A DNA stretch of 64,000 bases from Myxococcus guangdongensis (GCF_024198255.1 NZ_JAJVKW010000002.1:124001-188000), one strand, 5' to 3'; positions 24,526 to 36,102 are shown, numbered from the stretch's first letter. Notes: a model not told the origin generated them from the letters alone. Program-made: numbers and translations.

Positions 24526-26712
24526 TCAGAGCTTGGTCACGGTCCCGTGCTGCACGCGGAAGTCCACGCGGGTGAACTGCGCCTGCAGCTCCGTGGCGCC
24601 GCGGACCGAGTAGTCCTTGGTCACCTCGGTGCTGGGGATGAGGTGGAAGGCGGCCAGGGCCTCGTCGCCCTTCACCTCCAGCACCACGAAGCCGTGCGCG
24701 TCACCATTCACGTAGCGCATGCCGGGGTTGCCCGCGAGCAGCGACTCGTTGAGCTCCGTGACGACGTACTTGTAGACGGCGCTGCCCGGGCCGTAGCCCG
24801 CGCCGATGACAGCCAGTCCCGCCAGCTCCTTGATGGAGCCGGACGTAATCGCGGGCGCCGTCAGCGCGGGCACCCCGCCCTCCACCGACGCGAACGACGC
24901 GTGGATGTCGCCGGAGATGAACATCGCGTTCTTCACCTGGTTCTGCGCGATGAACCCCAGCAGCTCCTGCTTCTTCGCGGGGAAGCCGTCCCACTGGTCC
25001 GCGTTGAAGTAGAAGACCTGGCGCAGCGTCGGGTCCGGGATGTCCGCCTTCGCCGACAGGTCGAACACCATGGACGTCATCGACACGGAGCTGACGACAA
25101 TCTTCCAGGTGTTCGCCGCCTTCAGCTGGTTCTGCAGCCACGCCTGCTGCGTCGCGCCCAGCGCGTCCTCGCTCAACCCGGCCGAGGTGGCGTAGCGCAG
25201 GGCGGAGAACAAGTCGTAGATGGGCTTCACCACGATGTAGCGCGAGCCCTGGATGTTGAAGAGCGAGCCCTTGCCCAGGTGCACGTACGCGAGCCCCCGG
25301 AGCGTGCCCGCCACGGCGAGCAGCGGAATCGCAGGCTGCCCCGCCGCCTCGCGCGCCGCGTTCACCGCCGCCAGCACCTGGTTGGCGTAGAAGAGCGACA
25401 CCTGCCCGGACACCCACACCTGGGCCTTCGCATCGGCCTGCGCCGGGTTGAGGCCCGCCGCCACCGCCTGCTGCACGTACGCGCCCTGGAGCACCGCCTT
25501 CTGCATCGCGTTCTCCGGCGCGTCGAGGTTCGTGTACGCGAACGTCTCCGACTGGAGCAGCGCCTGCACCGGCGCCGGCAGCGTCGGCAGCGCCAACGCC
25601 AGCACCGACGCCTCCACCGCCACCTTGCCCGGGTACGCGTCCTCGGGGATGAGGTGGTCCGGGCGGTAGGTGCGGTAGTCGGACACCGCCAGCTTCAGGT
25701 GCTTGCCGAAGTCGAAGTCCCGGTAGACGCGCGTGTTCGGATACACCGGCGCGCTCGCCACGTCGATGGCGCCCTCCGCCGAGGCCGTGTTGTCCAGCGG
25801 GATGTACTCGAAGAAGGCGCGCTCCGAGTTGCGCTTGCGCTCGATTTGATTCTCCGCCGCGCGCCCGTCCAGGTACGTCGCGTTGGAGCCCCAGCTGTCG
25901 TCGGAGAACTCGTGGTCGTCCCAGATGATGATGAACGGGTAGCGCTCGTGCACCTGCTGGATGACCTTGTCGGTGCGCAGCGTCTTGTAGAGGTCGCGGT
26001 AGTTCGACAGCGCGTTGGCCGCGTAATACGTCGACTCACCCGAGCCCAGCTGCAGCGCCTTGTCCTGCTCGCTGAACACCACGCGCCGCTCGGTGTTGCC
26101 CGACTGGAAGGACTTGTCCCCCGTCGTCTCGTAGATGTAGTCGCCGAGGAACACGACGAAGTCCAGGTCTTCGTCCAGCTGCAGCAGCCGCTGCCACGCG
26201 TTGTAGTAACGGCCGATGTAGTCCTGGCAGCTGGCGAAGGCGAACTTCACCGGCACGTCCGCCCCGGCCGCCGGCGCCGTGCGGGTGCGCCCCGTCGCCG
26301 TCGTGTACTCCGTCCCGTTCTTCGTCAGCACGAAGCGGTAGTAGTACGTGGTGCGCGCCGACAGCCGCGTCACCTTGACCTTGAGCGCGTGGTCGTTCGC
26401 CGCCAGCGCCGTGAAGTCACCCCGGAACACGAAGTCGCTGAACTCCGCGCCGGTGGACACCTCCAGCCGCACCGGGGCGTCCGCGCCCGCGCTGTCCGGG
26501 TCCAACGCGCGCACCCACAGGATGACGCTGTCCGGCCTCGGGTCTCCCGAGCAGACCGACTGCGGGAAGTACTTCGCATCGGCGGTGGGCTTCTTCGTGT
26601 CGTCATCATCCGAGCACCCGAATGAGGTACTCGCCGCGACGGCGACCACGGCCTGAAGGAAGCTGCGACGATTCAGACGGTCGAACAAGGTGGCACTCCC
26701 AGGGGAAAGCAC
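24526..26712 (-). CDS. phoD: PhoD-type alkaline phosphatase/phosphodiesterase, Tat-exported
   Basis: 720-728 aa. The N-terminus has a twin-arginine signal (NRRSFLQAVVAVAASTSFGC) followed by an acidic DDDDTKK spacer; the Cys could alternatively be a weak lipobox. Then come a PhoD N-terminal Ig-like domain (SVCSGDPRPDSVILWVRA) and the metallophosphatase domain: FAFASCQDY, FVVFLGDYIYETTG, IIWDDHEFSDDSWG and FISGDIHASF, the metal-binding loops for the Fe/Ca centre of the family. It hydrolyses phosphate esters outside the inner membrane, giving phosphate. Start: a TTG at 26688 has GGGAG at good spacing; a GTG at 26712 is the longest option. It is larger than Bacillus PhoD because of an insertion of about 120 residues (about 370-490), so it may be a PhoD-like relative with another substrate. 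Confidence 0.88.
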   Translation of the reverse strand: MLSPGSATLFDRLNRRSFLQAVVAVAASTSFGCSDDDDTKKPTADAKYFPQSVCSGDPRPDSVILWVRALDPDSAGADAPVRLEVSTGAEFSDFVFRGDFTALAANDHALKVKVTRLSARTTYYYRFVLTKNGTEYTTATGRTRTAPAAGADVPVKFAFASCQDYIGRYYNAWQRLLQLDEDLDFVVFLGDYIYETTGDKSFQSGNTERRVVFSEQDKALQLGSGESTYYAANALSNYRDLYKTLRTDKVIQQVHERYPFIIIWDDHEFSDDSWGSNATYLDGRAAENQIERKRNSERAFFEYIPLDNTASAEGAIDVASAPVYPNTRVYRDFDFGKHLKLAVSDYRTYRPDHLIPEDAYPGKVAVEASVLALALPTLPAPVQALLQSETFAYTNLDAPENAMQKAVLQGAYVQQAVAAGLNPAQADAKAQVWVSGQVSLFYANQVLAAVNAAREAAGQPAIPLLAVAGTLRGLAYVHLGKGSLFNIQGSRYIVVKPIYDLFSALRYATSAGLSEDALGATQQAWLQNQLKAANTWKIVVSSVSMTSMVFDLSAKADIPDPTLRQVFYFNADQWDGFPAKKQELLGFIAQNQVKNAMFISGDIHASFASVEGGVPALTAPAITSGSIKELAGLAVIGAGYGPGSAVYKYVVTELNESLLAGNPGMRYVNGDAHGFVVLEVKGDEALAAFHLIPSTEVTKDYSVRGATELQAQFTRVDFRVQHGTVTKL

Positions 26713-26855
26713 GGGTGAAACGAAACGCCCGGGAGTCTACGGCCCTCGTCCATCACTCCGGCAACATCCCCGCCACGCGCCGGACACAACGCGTCGTGTC
26801 AGCACTCGGCGCGAGGGGCCACCCGTTCGCCCCGCATGCATGGGCCCGACACGAC

Positions 26856-26891
26856 GACGGGGCCGCCCCCACGAAGGAGGACGACCCCGTC
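26856..26891 (-). terminator. Weak candidate terminator after recA
   Basis: A 7-bp inverted repeat GACGGGG/CCCCGTC with a 22-nt loop lies 26-61 bp after the recA stop. Long loop; low confidence. Confidence 0.3.
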
Positions 26892-26916
26892 TGTCGAAGC
26901 CCACCGTGGGAAGGCG

Positions 26917-28005
26917 TTACTTCACGGCCTTCACGCGCTGACGCTTCTCGCTGGTCCCCTCGGCGGGAGCCTCTTCCGCGGGAGCCGCGGAGAGGGGCGC
27001 GCCCTTCGCGATGCCGTACTTCTCCAGCACGCGGGTCTCGATGTCGCGCGCCACCTCCGGGTGCTCCCGCAGGTAGTCCTTCGCGTTCTCGCGGCCCTGA
27101 CCGATGCGCTCGCCGTTGAACGAGAACCAGCTGCCGCTCTTCTCCACGATGTTGTCGTTGGAGGCCAGGTCGATGAGGTCGCCCTCACGGGAGATGCCCG
27201 TGCCGTACATGATGTCGAACTCGACCTCCTTGAACGGAGGCGCCACCTTGTTCTTCACCACCTTCACGCGGGTGCGGCTGCCCACCACGTTCTCGCCATT
27301 CTTGATGGCGCCGATGCGGCGGATGTCCAGGCGCTGCGACGCGTAGAACTTCAGCGCGTTGCCGCCCGTGGTCGTCTCGGGGTTGCCGAACATGACGCCA
27401 ATCTTCATGCGGATCTGGTTGATGAAGATGACGCACGTCTGGCTCTTGGAGATGGTGCCCGTGAGCTTGCGCAGGGCCTGGCTCATCAGACGGGCCTGCA
27501 CACCCATGTGCGCGTCACCCATCTCGCCCTCGAGCTCCGCCTTCGGGACGAGCGCGGCCACCGAGTCCACCACCAGCACGTCGATGGCGCCCGAGCGCAC
27601 CAGCATCTCCGCGATTTCCAGCGCCTGCTCACCGGTGTCCGGCTGGCTCAGGAGCAGGTCGTCGGTGCGCACGCCCAGCTTGCGCGCGTAGCCCACGTCC
27701 AGCGCGTGCTCGGCGTCCACGTAGCCGCAGATGCCGCCGCGCTTCTGCGCCTCGGCGACGATGTGGAGACACAGCGTCGTCTTACCGGAGGACTCCGGTC
27801 CGAAGATCTCGATGATGCGGCCCTTGGGCACGCCGCCCACGCCCAGGGCGATATCCAGCGAAATCGAGCCCGTCGAAATGGCCTGCACGTCCCGCATCAG
27901 CGGCTCGTCGTTGCCGAGCCGCATGATGGACCCCTTACCGAACTGGCGCTCCACCGCGGACATCGCCAGCTCGATCGCCTTTTCCTTCTCCTGATTCACG
28001 GCCAT
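26917..28005 (-). CDS. recA: RecA recombinase
   Basis: 362 aa from the ATG at 28005, which follows GGAG; the frame remains open to 28035 but would run into the promoter. All RecA landmarks are present: N-terminal polymerisation helix, Walker A GPESSGKT (69-76), VDAEHALD, Walker [11 protein letters not shown], loop 1 and loop 2 ([19 protein letters not shown] then [10 protein letters not shown]) and the C-terminal domain. The tail is Ala/Glu/Lys-rich and ends basic rather than strongly acidic as in E. coli. It drives homologous recombination and LexA self-cleavage. Myxococcus carries two recA genes; the LexA-type box upstream fits the damage-inducible copy, but orthology to recA1 or recA2 cannot be settled here. 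Confidence 0.97.
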   Translation of the reverse strand: MAVNQEKEKAIELAMSAVERQFGKGSIMRLGNDEPLMRDVQAISTGSISLDIALGVGGVPKGRIIEIFGPESSGKTTLCLHIVAEAQKRGGICGYVDAEHALDVGYARKLGVRTDDLLLSQPDTGEQALEIAEMLVRSGAIDVLVVDSVAALVPKAELEGEMGDAHMGVQARLMSQALRKLTGTISKSQTCVIFINQIRMKIGVMFGNPETTTGGNALKFYASQRLDIRRIGAIKNGENVVGSRTRVKVVKNKVAPPFKEVEFDIMYGTGISREGDLIDLASNDNIVEKSGSWFSFNGERIGQGRENAKDYLREHPEVARDIETRVLEKYGIAKGAPLSAAPAEEAPAEGTSEKRQRVKAVK

Positions 28006-28044
28006 TTCTCTTGGCTCCTTGTATTGGCGAGCCACCCCGGCTCA

Positions 28045-28061
28045 CCTGAACGCGCTTTTAG
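28045..28061 (-). promoter_or_regulatory. LexA box (SOS operator) upstream of recA
   Basis: On the minus strand the 17-mer CTAAAAGCGCGTTCAGG lies 40-56 nt before the recA ATG. It agrees at all 17 positions with CTRHAMRYBYGTTCAGS, the LexA-binding consensus that I recall being reported for Myxococcus xanthus. The position fits repressor binding at the recA promoter. The match is seen directly; the consensus is from memory. Confidence 0.75.
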
Positions 28062-28117
28062 TACGCGATGGGTAGACCCTAGTCCACCCCTCTGACATCC
28101 GTGTTGAATCCTGCCGG

Positions 28118-29515
28118 TCAGCTCTCGCGGAGGGCAGCCAGGAGGACGGCCACGGCGCCTGCCACACCTGCCCACAGCCCCCCGGCATGGCCCGCCGACC
28201 CGAGGGCCAGAAGCAGCCCGTAGCCCGACACGAGGGCCAACAAACCCAGGCCCAGGCGGTACACGGGAGTCCGGGGCGGGGCAAGCCACAAGGCCAGCAT
28301 GGCCAGCACGCTCAGGCCCACCTGCAAGGTCACCGTGCCCTCGACCACGCCGGGACGCAGGAACTCCTCCACCATCTGGGCGAAGAGGCCGCCGCCGAGC
28401 ACCAGGGCGGGGACCTCCGGGCCGAAGTCGAGCGCGCCGGGGCGGCCCTTGGGGCGGGAGGCGTTGTTGGAGCGCAGGTGCTTGAGGTCCTCGGGCTGGA
28501 CCTCCAGGGCGTAGGGGAAGCCCAGGGCCAGGAGCGACTCCACGGCCACGGCGCGGCACGAGCGCCCCCGGGTGTCGACCAGGCCCTCCAGCCGGCCGCT
28601 GTCGAGCAGCCGGTGCAGGGTGTCCGCCACCTGACGCTCCCCGCCGCCCTGGGCGAGCTGGGCGAGGACTTCGTTGAGCCGGGAAGCGGCCTCGGGGCGC
28701 TCGGCCTCGGGCGCGGCCACGGCCTGCTCCACCCGGACGAGGACCGGCAGGGGCAGCTCCACCGGAGGCGTGGGCCGGCCCAGGAGCGCGGGCGCGGGCG
28801 CGGCCCAGGAGGAGAGGTCCGCCAGGCCCTGGGTCCCGAACACGGGCGTCGCCTCGAGCTCGGAGTCGGCCACGCGAACGGGCTGCGTCGCGGGCCACAC
28901 GCGGGCGTCACGGCTCGTCACCCGGACCGATTCGGGGGCGAGCGCCGCATCGGGGCCAGGGGACGCCACGAGAACAGGCTCTGCGACCCGCTCCGCATCG
29001 GCGCTGGCGGGCGCCACGAGGCGGGGCTCGACGCTCAGCGCCACATTGGCGCCGGCGGGCGCCACGAGGCCGGGCTCGACGCTCAGCGCCGCATCGGGGC
29101 CAAGGGCCGCCACGCGAACGGACTCGGACGCGGACGCCGCATCGAGGCGCGGCGCCTCCACATGATGCGCGGGTCCGACACCGGGCCCCCGCTCGAGGCC
29201 GAGGTCCGAGACCCGAAACGCCTCGACCCCGGACAGCGTCCGGGCGGACAGCCGCGCCTCCACGGGCACGGAGGGAGCGCCCTGCCCCACCCCCTGCGCC
29301 TCCTCGGGCTCGGGCTGGGAAGCCAGGTCCGCCAGCTCCTCATCGAGCGTGGGCACCTCCTCGAAGCCGAGCCCCTCCTCCGCCGGAGGAGGCGTCCAGG
29401 GCGCCAGGTCCGCCAGACGCTCGTCTCCGGGCTCCTGCTCGGAGTGGTGCAGGGGAGGCTGGGTGCGCGTGGCGTCCGACACCGGGTGACTGTATCCACG
29501 CGAGCGGGTGGGCAT
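28118..29515 (-). CDS. Repeat-rich protein with C-terminal membrane helices, unknown function
   Basis: About 465 aa from the ATG at 29515; a GTG at 29482 (VSDATRTQPP) is also possible, and neither has a clear ribosome site. The N-terminal 270 residues are acidic, Ala/Pro/Glu/Val-rich and largely low-complexity, with imperfect repeats of about 16 residues of the form (S/A)xEPxLVAPAxADA. Next comes a folded helical region (RLNEVLAQLAQGGGERQVAD, then SCRAVAVESLLALGFPYALE, about residues 285-370). The final 90 residues hold three or four hydrophobic segments. The disordered part is probably cytoplasmic. It lies 112 bp upstream of recA on the same strand. No family recognised. Confidence 0.65.
   Translation of the reverse strand: MPTRSRGYSHPVSDATRTQPPLHHSEQEPGDERLADLAPWTPPPAEEGLGFEEVPTLDEELADLASQPEPEEAQGVGQGAPSVPVEARLSARTLSGVEAFRVSDLGLERGPGVGPAHHVEAPRLDAASASESVRVAALGPDAALSVEPGLVAPAGANVALSVEPRLVAPASADAERVAEPVLVASPGPDAALAPESVRVTSRDARVWPATQPVRVADSELEATPVFGTQGLADLSSWAAPAPALLGRPTPPVELPLPVLVRVEQAVAAPEAERPEAASRLNEVLAQLAQGGGERQVADTLHRLLDSGRLEGLVDTRGRSCRAVAVESLLALGFPYALEVQPEDLKHLRSNNASRPKGRPGALDFGPEVPALVLGGGLFAQMVEEFLRPGVVEGTVTLQVGLSVLAMLALWLAPPRTPVYRLGLGLLALVSGYGLLLALGSAGHAGGLWAGVAGAVAVLLAALRES
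29016..29112. repeat. 48-bp tandem repeat, two degenerate copies within a coding region
   Basis: Two adjacent units of about 48 bp both contain GGGCGCCACGAGGC and GGGCTCGACGCTCAGCGCC, differing at only a few bases in the first 40. They encode the xEPxLVAPAxAxxALSV repeats of the membrane protein, and further weaker copies flank them (about 28960-29130). They probably expand and contract by replication slippage in frame. Confidence 0.6.
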
Positions 29516-29593
29516 CAAAGCGCGACGTACCCACGACCTCTTCCGGGCGACAGCCTGTCGGCCCACCGAGGAGGACCGCCCCTCGGAACGACA

Positions 29594-29628
29594 GAAGCCC
29601 GGGCCCCCATCAGGGGAACCCGGGCTTC
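29594..29628 (-). terminator. Terminator of glmS
   Basis: Perfect 10-bp stem GAAGCCCGGG/CCCGGGCTTC with a 15-nt loop, 28 bp after the glmS stop; followed on the minus strand by TGTCGTTCC. Confidence 0.65.
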
Positions 29629-29655
29629 GCGTGCATCAGGAACCGCGAGGGACGG

Positions 29656-31491
<1,836 letters not shown>

Positions 31492-31600
31492 GTTCTGACC
31501 TCTCTCTCACGCCCACGCCCGCCGGAGCAAACCGAGGGATACCCGTACATCTCCGGGAGCGGCTGTCAGGCCGCCCCCCAAGCAAGAGCCACGCCCTGTC

Positions 31601-32998
31601 TCAACCACCCTTGGCCGTGCGGCGCGCCTTCTTCGCCGCCACCCAGCCCTCCTTCGTCACCTGTGGCGCCCGTGACACAGCGAGGCTCCCAGGAGGCACG
31701 TTTTTCGTCACCGTGGTGCCCGCACCAACATAGGCGCCATCGCCCACCTGCACCGGAGCCACGAGCTGTGTGTCGGAGCCGATGAAGACCCCGTCCCCCA
31801 GCTCCGTCAGGCTCTTGTTCACCCCGTCATAATTACAGGTGATGGTGCCCGCGCCGATGTTGCAGCCCGCGCCAATCCGGGCGTCCCCCAGATAAGTCAG
31901 GTGGTTGGCCTTGCTGCCCTTGCCGATCTGCGCCTTCTTCGTTTCCACGAAGTTGCCCAGATGCACGTCCTCTGCCAGCTCCGTTCCCGGGCGCAGGCGG
32001 GCGAACGGGCCGATGACGTTCCGCACCCCCACCTTCGCCTCCTCCAGCACGGAGTAGGGCTTGAGCACCGAGCCGTCCGCCACGGTGGAGGCGCTCACCA
32101 CGCAGCCGGGGCCAATCACCACGCCCTCGCCGATGACGCTGCCCGAGGTCAGCGACACACCCGGGCCCACCTCGGTGTCCGAGCCCACCACCACGTCCTC
32201 CTCGATGAAGGCGGTGTCCGGGTCATGCAGCGTGACGCCCGCGCGCATGTGCGCGTCGTTGATGCGCCGCTGGAGCACCTTGGCCCGCGCCGCCAGCTCC
32301 ACCTTGTCATTCACCCCCGCCGTCTCGGTGGCGTCCGCCACGACGGTGCCCACCGGCCCCTGCTTCGCGGCCAGCTCCACCAGGTCCGTGAGGTAGTACT
32401 CGCCCTGCGCGTTGTTCGGCTTGATTTCGGCCAGCGCCTTCCAGAGGAAGGCCGCGTCGACGGAGTAGATGCCCGCGTTGCACTCCTTCACCGCGCGCTG
32501 CTCGGGGCTGGCGTCCTTCTGCTCCACCACCCGCGTCACCCGGCCCCCCTCGCGCAGCACGCGCCCGTAACCGGTGGGGTCCTCCAGTACCGTCGTCACC
32601 ATCGCCAGCACGCCGCCCGCCGCGTCGTGCGCGGACAAGAGCGACGCCAAGGTCTCCTTGCGCAGCAACGGCACGTCTCCGTAGAGGATGAGCACGCGCC
32701 CGGAGAACCCCTTCAGGGCCTCTTCCGCGGAGCGCACCGCGTCCGCCGTCCCCCGCTGCTCACGCTGGAGCGCGAAGGTGAGGGGCGCCTGCGGGAACAG
32801 GGCGCGCACCTCCTTCTCCACGCTCTCTGCTTGATGGCCCACCACTGGCACCACCGACGTGGCACCGAGCTCGAGCGCTCGCTTCAGGGGATACGCACAC
32901 AGGGGCTTTCCGAGGATGGCGTGAAGGACCTTGGCCTTCTTCGACTTCATCCGCGTGCCCTTGCCCGCACACAGCACCACCGCCGACAGAGCTGTCAT
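31601..32998 (-). CDS. glmU: Bifunctional GlcNAc-1-P uridyltransferase / GlcN-1-P acetyltransferase
   Basis: 465 aa. The N-terminal pyrophosphorylase domain starts with [21 protein letters not shown] (nucleotide loop) and contains [16 protein letters not shown] and a Mg-binding Asn in [10 protein letters not shown]. The C-terminal half is a left-handed beta-helix of hexapeptide repeats ([60 protein letters not shown]) that binds acetyl-CoA. It makes UDP-GlcNAc from GlcN-1-P and, with glmS downstream, covers most of the pathway; glmM is not in the window. It follows a 68-residue small ORF by 11 bp, which probably leads the operon. Confidence 0.97.
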   Translation of the reverse strand: MTALSAVVLCAGKGTRMKSKKAKVLHAILGKPLCAYPLKRALELGATSVVPVVGHQAESVEKEVRALFPQAPLTFALQREQRGTADAVRSAEEALKGFSGRVLILYGDVPLLRKETLASLLSAHDAAGGVLAMVTTVLEDPTGYGRVLREGGRVTRVVEQKDASPEQRAVKECNAGIYSVDAAFLWKALAEIKPNNAQGEYYLTDLVELAAKQGPVGTVVADATETAGVNDKVELAARAKVLQRRINDAHMRAGVTLHDPDTAFIEEDVVVGSDTEVGPGVSLTSGSVIGEGVVIGPGCVVSASTVADGSVLKPYSVLEEAKVGVRNVIGPFARLRPGTELAEDVHLGNFVETKKAQIGKGSKANHLTYLGDARIGAGCNIGAGTITCNYDGVNKSLTELGDGVFIGSDTQLVAPVQVGDGAYVGAGTTVTKNVPPGSLAVSRAPQVTKEGWVAAKKARRTAKGG

Positions 32999-33009
32999 GC
33001 GGCGGAGGA

Positions 33010-33216
33010 TTAGGGACCGGGATTCAAGTCGTCAACCGGGCGAAGCTCCGAAGTCTCCGAGGTGTTGTCGGGTCGGGGCTTTGCCTGCACGGCGACACAG
33101 AGCGCGTTGCTCTTCACCGTGATGCCGAAGCTGGGCTTGAGGAAGAGCGTGACCCGGCCGGAGGGCGGAACAGACCCGGGGCGGGGCTGTTTGTCTGGGA
33201 TGACCGGTGCGCTCAT
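33010..33216 (-). CDS. Small hypothetical protein leading the glmU-glmS operon
   Basis: 68 aa. The ATG at 33216 is preceded by GGGGAG at good spacing. The sequence has a Pro-rich start ([19 protein letters not shown]), a central beta-like stretch [20 protein letters not shown] and an acidic tail. No signal peptide or membrane segment. Only 11 bp separate its stop from glmU, so it is almost certainly co-transcribed. Function unknown; a role tied to envelope precursor supply is only suggested by position. Confidence 0.65.
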   Translation of the reverse strand: MSAPVIPDKQPRPGSVPPSGRVTLFLKPSFGITVKSNALCVAVQAKPRPDNTSETSELRPVDDLNPGP

Positions 33217-33468
33217 GTGCTCCCCCACTCGCGGCTCATGATGGGGGAAGGATGCTCCCTCTGGAGGAACAATCCAAGAGGAAAAATGTTGCCGAGTTGA
33301 AATCATGGTCCGGTGCGGACAGTTCGTGCATACCGGGAGAGGTGTAGTCGCTCAGGCGCCCCCGAGTCCCGGTCCCAAGGTGTGGGTGAGTGTCCGCCGG
33401 GTAACACATCCCCTGCGACGAATGCCAGCCACAAGGTATTGATGGCGCCCCGAGGAGGGGTGGATTCC

Positions 33469-35265
33469 GTGAACGACACGAGCTTCGAGAAGCAGGCCCC
33501 GCGCACGTGCGCGAAGGTGCTGGAGGCGGCGGCGTTGGTGGTGCTGATGCTGGTGGCGGGCGTGGCCCAGGCGGCGCGGCCGTACCGGGGTGGCGCGGTG
33601 GCCACGGCGTACCCGCCCGCGAGCCAGGCGGCGCTGAAGATGCTCGAGCGCGGCGGCAACGCGGTGGACGCGGCGGTGGCGGCGGCCTTCGTGGCGGCCG
33701 TCGTGGGGCCCTACCACTCGGGCGTGGGCGGCGGCGGGTTCGCGCTGGTGCACGACGCGAAGACGGGCGCCACGCGGGTGCTGGACTTCCGCGAGGTGGC
33801 GCCCAAGGCGGCCACGCGCGACATGTTCGTCAAGGACGGCAAGGTGGTGCCGGGGCTGTCCACGGACGGCGTCTTGAGCGTCGCGGTGCCGGGCGCGGTG
33901 GCGGGCTACCTGGAGCTCTTGGAGAAGCACGGCACGCTGCCCCGCGCCGTGGTGCTGGCGCCGGCCATCGAGGCGGCGAAGAAGGGGCTGTGGGTGACGC
34001 CCCGCTACCGCGCGATGGCGGAGGGCCGGCTGGAGTGCCTGCGCAAGGACCCGGAGGCCAGCCGCATCTTCCTGACGAAGAACGAGCAGGGCGAGGCCGT
34101 CATCCCCCCGGTGGGCCACCTGGTGCGCCAGACGGACCTGGCGCGCACGCTGACCACGGTGTCGAAGAGCGGCGCCAAGGGCTTCTACGCGGGCGGCGTG
34201 GCCAAGGGCATCGTGGACACGGTGAAGGCGGGCGGCGGCATCGTCACGCTGGACGACCTGTCGTCGTACAAGACGCGCGAGCGTCAGGCGCTCGAGGGCA
34301 GCTACCGCGGCCACCGCATCCTCACCATGCCGCCGCCGAGCGCGGGCGGGGTGGCGGTGCTCCAAGTCTTGGGCGCGCTGGAGCAGCTCAAGCCCCAGGG
34401 CTTCACGTGGCGGGAGCCGGACAGCGTGCACCTGTACGTGGAGGCGCTGCGGCGCGCGTACGTGGACCGCGCCAAGTACCTGGGCGACCCGGACTTCGCG
34501 GACGTGCCCACCCAGCGGCTCATCTCCCAGGGACACATCGCGGACCTGGCGGGCTCCATCGACCCGAAGAAGGCCACCTCCAGCCTGGCGCTGCTGCCCC
34601 AGGCGGCGGGCACGCAGCAGGGCTCCACGCTGACGGACCAGCCCACCACGCTGACGCCGGAGCCGGAGCGCAAGAACACCACGCACATCTCCATCGTCGA
34701 CAAGCAGGGCAACGCGGTGGCGCTCACCACCACGGTGAACTACAGCTTCGGCTCGTGCGTGGTGGCCAAGGGCACCGGCGTGCTGCTCAACGACGAGATG
34801 GACGACTTCGCAGCCCAGCCCGGCGTGCCCAACGCGTACGGCCTCGTCACCGGCGAGCCCAATGCCGTACACCCCGGCAAGGTGCCCCAGTCCTCCATGT
34901 CCCCCACGCTGGTGTTCTCCAAGGAGGACCCGAAGAAGGTGATGCTCGCGGTGGGCAGTCCCGGTGGCTCCACCATCCCCACCACCGTCATCCAGGTCAT
35001 CAGCAACGTGGTGGACGGCGGCATGGACGTGGTGCGCGCGGTGAACGAGGGCCGGGTGCATCACCAGTACCTGCCGGATGAGCTGTGGGTGGACCGTTGG
35101 GGCCTGGAGCCCGCCACGCTGTCGGCGCTGGAGGCCAAGGGCCACAAGGTGCGCCGCGTGGAGCAGTGGGGCGACGCGGAGGCCGTCTTCGTCGACCCCA
35201 AGACGGGGCTGCGCTTCGCCGCGAGCGACCCTCGCAACGAAGGTGTCTCCCTGGGACAGGATTGA
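33469..35265 (+). CDS. ggt: Gamma-glutamyltransferase (exported)
   Basis: 598 aa from the GTG at 33469, which has GAGGAGGGG 8 nt upstream; an ATG at 33442 and longer frames lack this. Signal peptide KVLEAAALVVLMLVAGVAQA. The Ntn-hydrolase precursor is complete: large-subunit segments GGNAVDAAVAAAFV and GGGGFALVH, then the autocleavage site between Asn403 and Thr404 in NTTHISIVD, with Thr404 the catalytic nucleophile, and the small-subunit motif GTGVLLNDEMDDFA. It cleaves glutathione and other gamma-glutamyl peptides in the periplasm. It is followed 4 bp later by a TatD-like hydrolase gene in an apparent operon. Confidence 0.94.
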   Translation: MNDTSFEKQAPRTCAKVLEAAALVVLMLVAGVAQAARPYRGGAVATAYPPASQAALKMLERGGNAVDAAVAAAFVAAVVGPYHSGVGGGGFALVHDAKTGATRVLDFREVAPKAATRDMFVKDGKVVPGLSTDGVLSVAVPGAVAGYLELLEKHGTLPRAVVLAPAIEAAKKGLWVTPRYRAMAEGRLECLRKDPEASRIFLTKNEQGEAVIPPVGHLVRQTDLARTLTTVSKSGAKGFYAGGVAKGIVDTVKAGGGIVTLDDLSSYKTRERQALEGSYRGHRILTMPPPSAGGVAVLQVLGALEQLKPQGFTWREPDSVHLYVEALRRAYVDRAKYLGDPDFADVPTQRLISQGHIADLAGSIDPKKATSSLALLPQAAGTQQGSTLTDQPTTLTPEPERKNTTHISIVDKQGNAVALTTTVNYSFGSCVVAKGTGVLLNDEMDDFAAQPGVPNAYGLVTGEPNAVHPGKVPQSSMSPTLVFSKEDPKKVMLAVGSPGGSTIPTTVIQVISNVVDGGMDVVRAVNEGRVHHQYLPDELWVDRWGLEPATLSALEAKGHKVRRVEQWGDAEAVFVDPKTGLRFAASDPRNEGVSLGQD

Positions 35266-35269
35266 CGCC

Positions 35270-36052
35270 GTGGCCGAGCCCCTCCCCATCTTCGACGCGC
35301 ACCTGCACCCCGAGGGCCTGAGCGACCAGGACCTCGAGTCGATGCGCTTCTTCGGGGTGGAGCGGGCGCTCGTCGTCGCGCACCACTTCCCGGAGCCCAC
35401 GTCCAAGGCGCTGCTGCGCCACTTCGACGACATCGTCGAGCGGCAGCTCCCCCGGCTGGAGAAGCTGGGCATCCGCGCGTACGCCGCGCTGGGCGTCCAC
35501 CCGCGCTGCATCCCCCGGCGCGGGCTGTCGGAGGTCCTCTCCGCGCTGCCCGACTACTTCCAGGGCGGCCGCGTCGTCGCGCTCGGCGAGACGGGGCTGC
35601 ACGCCGGAGGCGAGGAGGAGGAAGAGGCCTTCCTCGAGCAGCTCGCCCTGGCACGCCGCCTCAAGCTGCGCGTCGTGGTGCACACGCCGCTCACCGACAA
35701 GGAGCGCCACACGCGCCGCATCCTCACGCTGCTGCGCCAGTCCGGCGTGCTGCCCTCGCGCGTGCTGGTGGACCACGCCAGCGCGCGCACCGTGCGCACC
35801 ATCCTGGAGGTGGGCCACTGGGCCGGGCTGACGCTGCACCCGGAGGCGCTCGTCGCCGAGCGCGCCGTCATCCTCGTGCGCAGGCTCGGCAGCGAGCGGC
35901 TGGTGCTCAACTCCGACGCCGGCGACGGCGCCGGCGACATCCTCGGCCTGGCCCGCGTCACCAACCTCCTGTCCAAGGCCCGCCTGTCCGAGCGCCTCGT
36001 GCGCCGTGTCACGCGCGACAACGCCGCCCGCTTCTTCCAAATCACCCCCTGA
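35270..36052 (+). CDS. TatD-like metal-dependent hydrolase
   Basis: 260 aa from the GTG at 35270, 4 bp after the ggt stop with GGGACAGG upstream. TIM-barrel amidohydrolase signature: N-terminal FDAHLHPEG (HxH metal site), AALGVHPRCIP, VVALGETGLH (the family Glu), VVVHTPLTDK, VLVDHAS and the final metal Asp in LVLNSDAGDG. TatD enzymes are deoxyribonucleases/3'-5' exonucleases or related phosphoesterases. This one is divergent from canonical TatD but retains the ligands. It is in operon with ggt, a combination without an obvious shared pathway. Confidence 0.85.
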   Translation: MAEPLPIFDAHLHPEGLSDQDLESMRFFGVERALVVAHHFPEPTSKALLRHFDDIVERQLPRLEKLGIRAYAALGVHPRCIPRRGLSEVLSALPDYFQGGRVVALGETGLHAGGEEEEEAFLEQLALARRLKLRVVVHTPLTDKERHTRRILTLLRQSGVLPSRVLVDHASARTVRTILEVGHWAGLTLHPEALVAERAVILVRRLGSERLVLNSDAGDGAGDILGLARVTNLLSKARLSERLVRRVTRDNAARFFQITP

Positions 36053-36102
36053 GCGGCCCTCGCAGGCACTCCAGGCCCGCCCGGGCTGGCCCGCATAGCT
36101 CC

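Noticed and set aside
31492..31600. glmS-type riboswitch or ribozyme upstream of glmS
   Set aside because: No conserved core is visible; the element is known mainly from Gram-positive bacteria, and the 109-bp gap is small.
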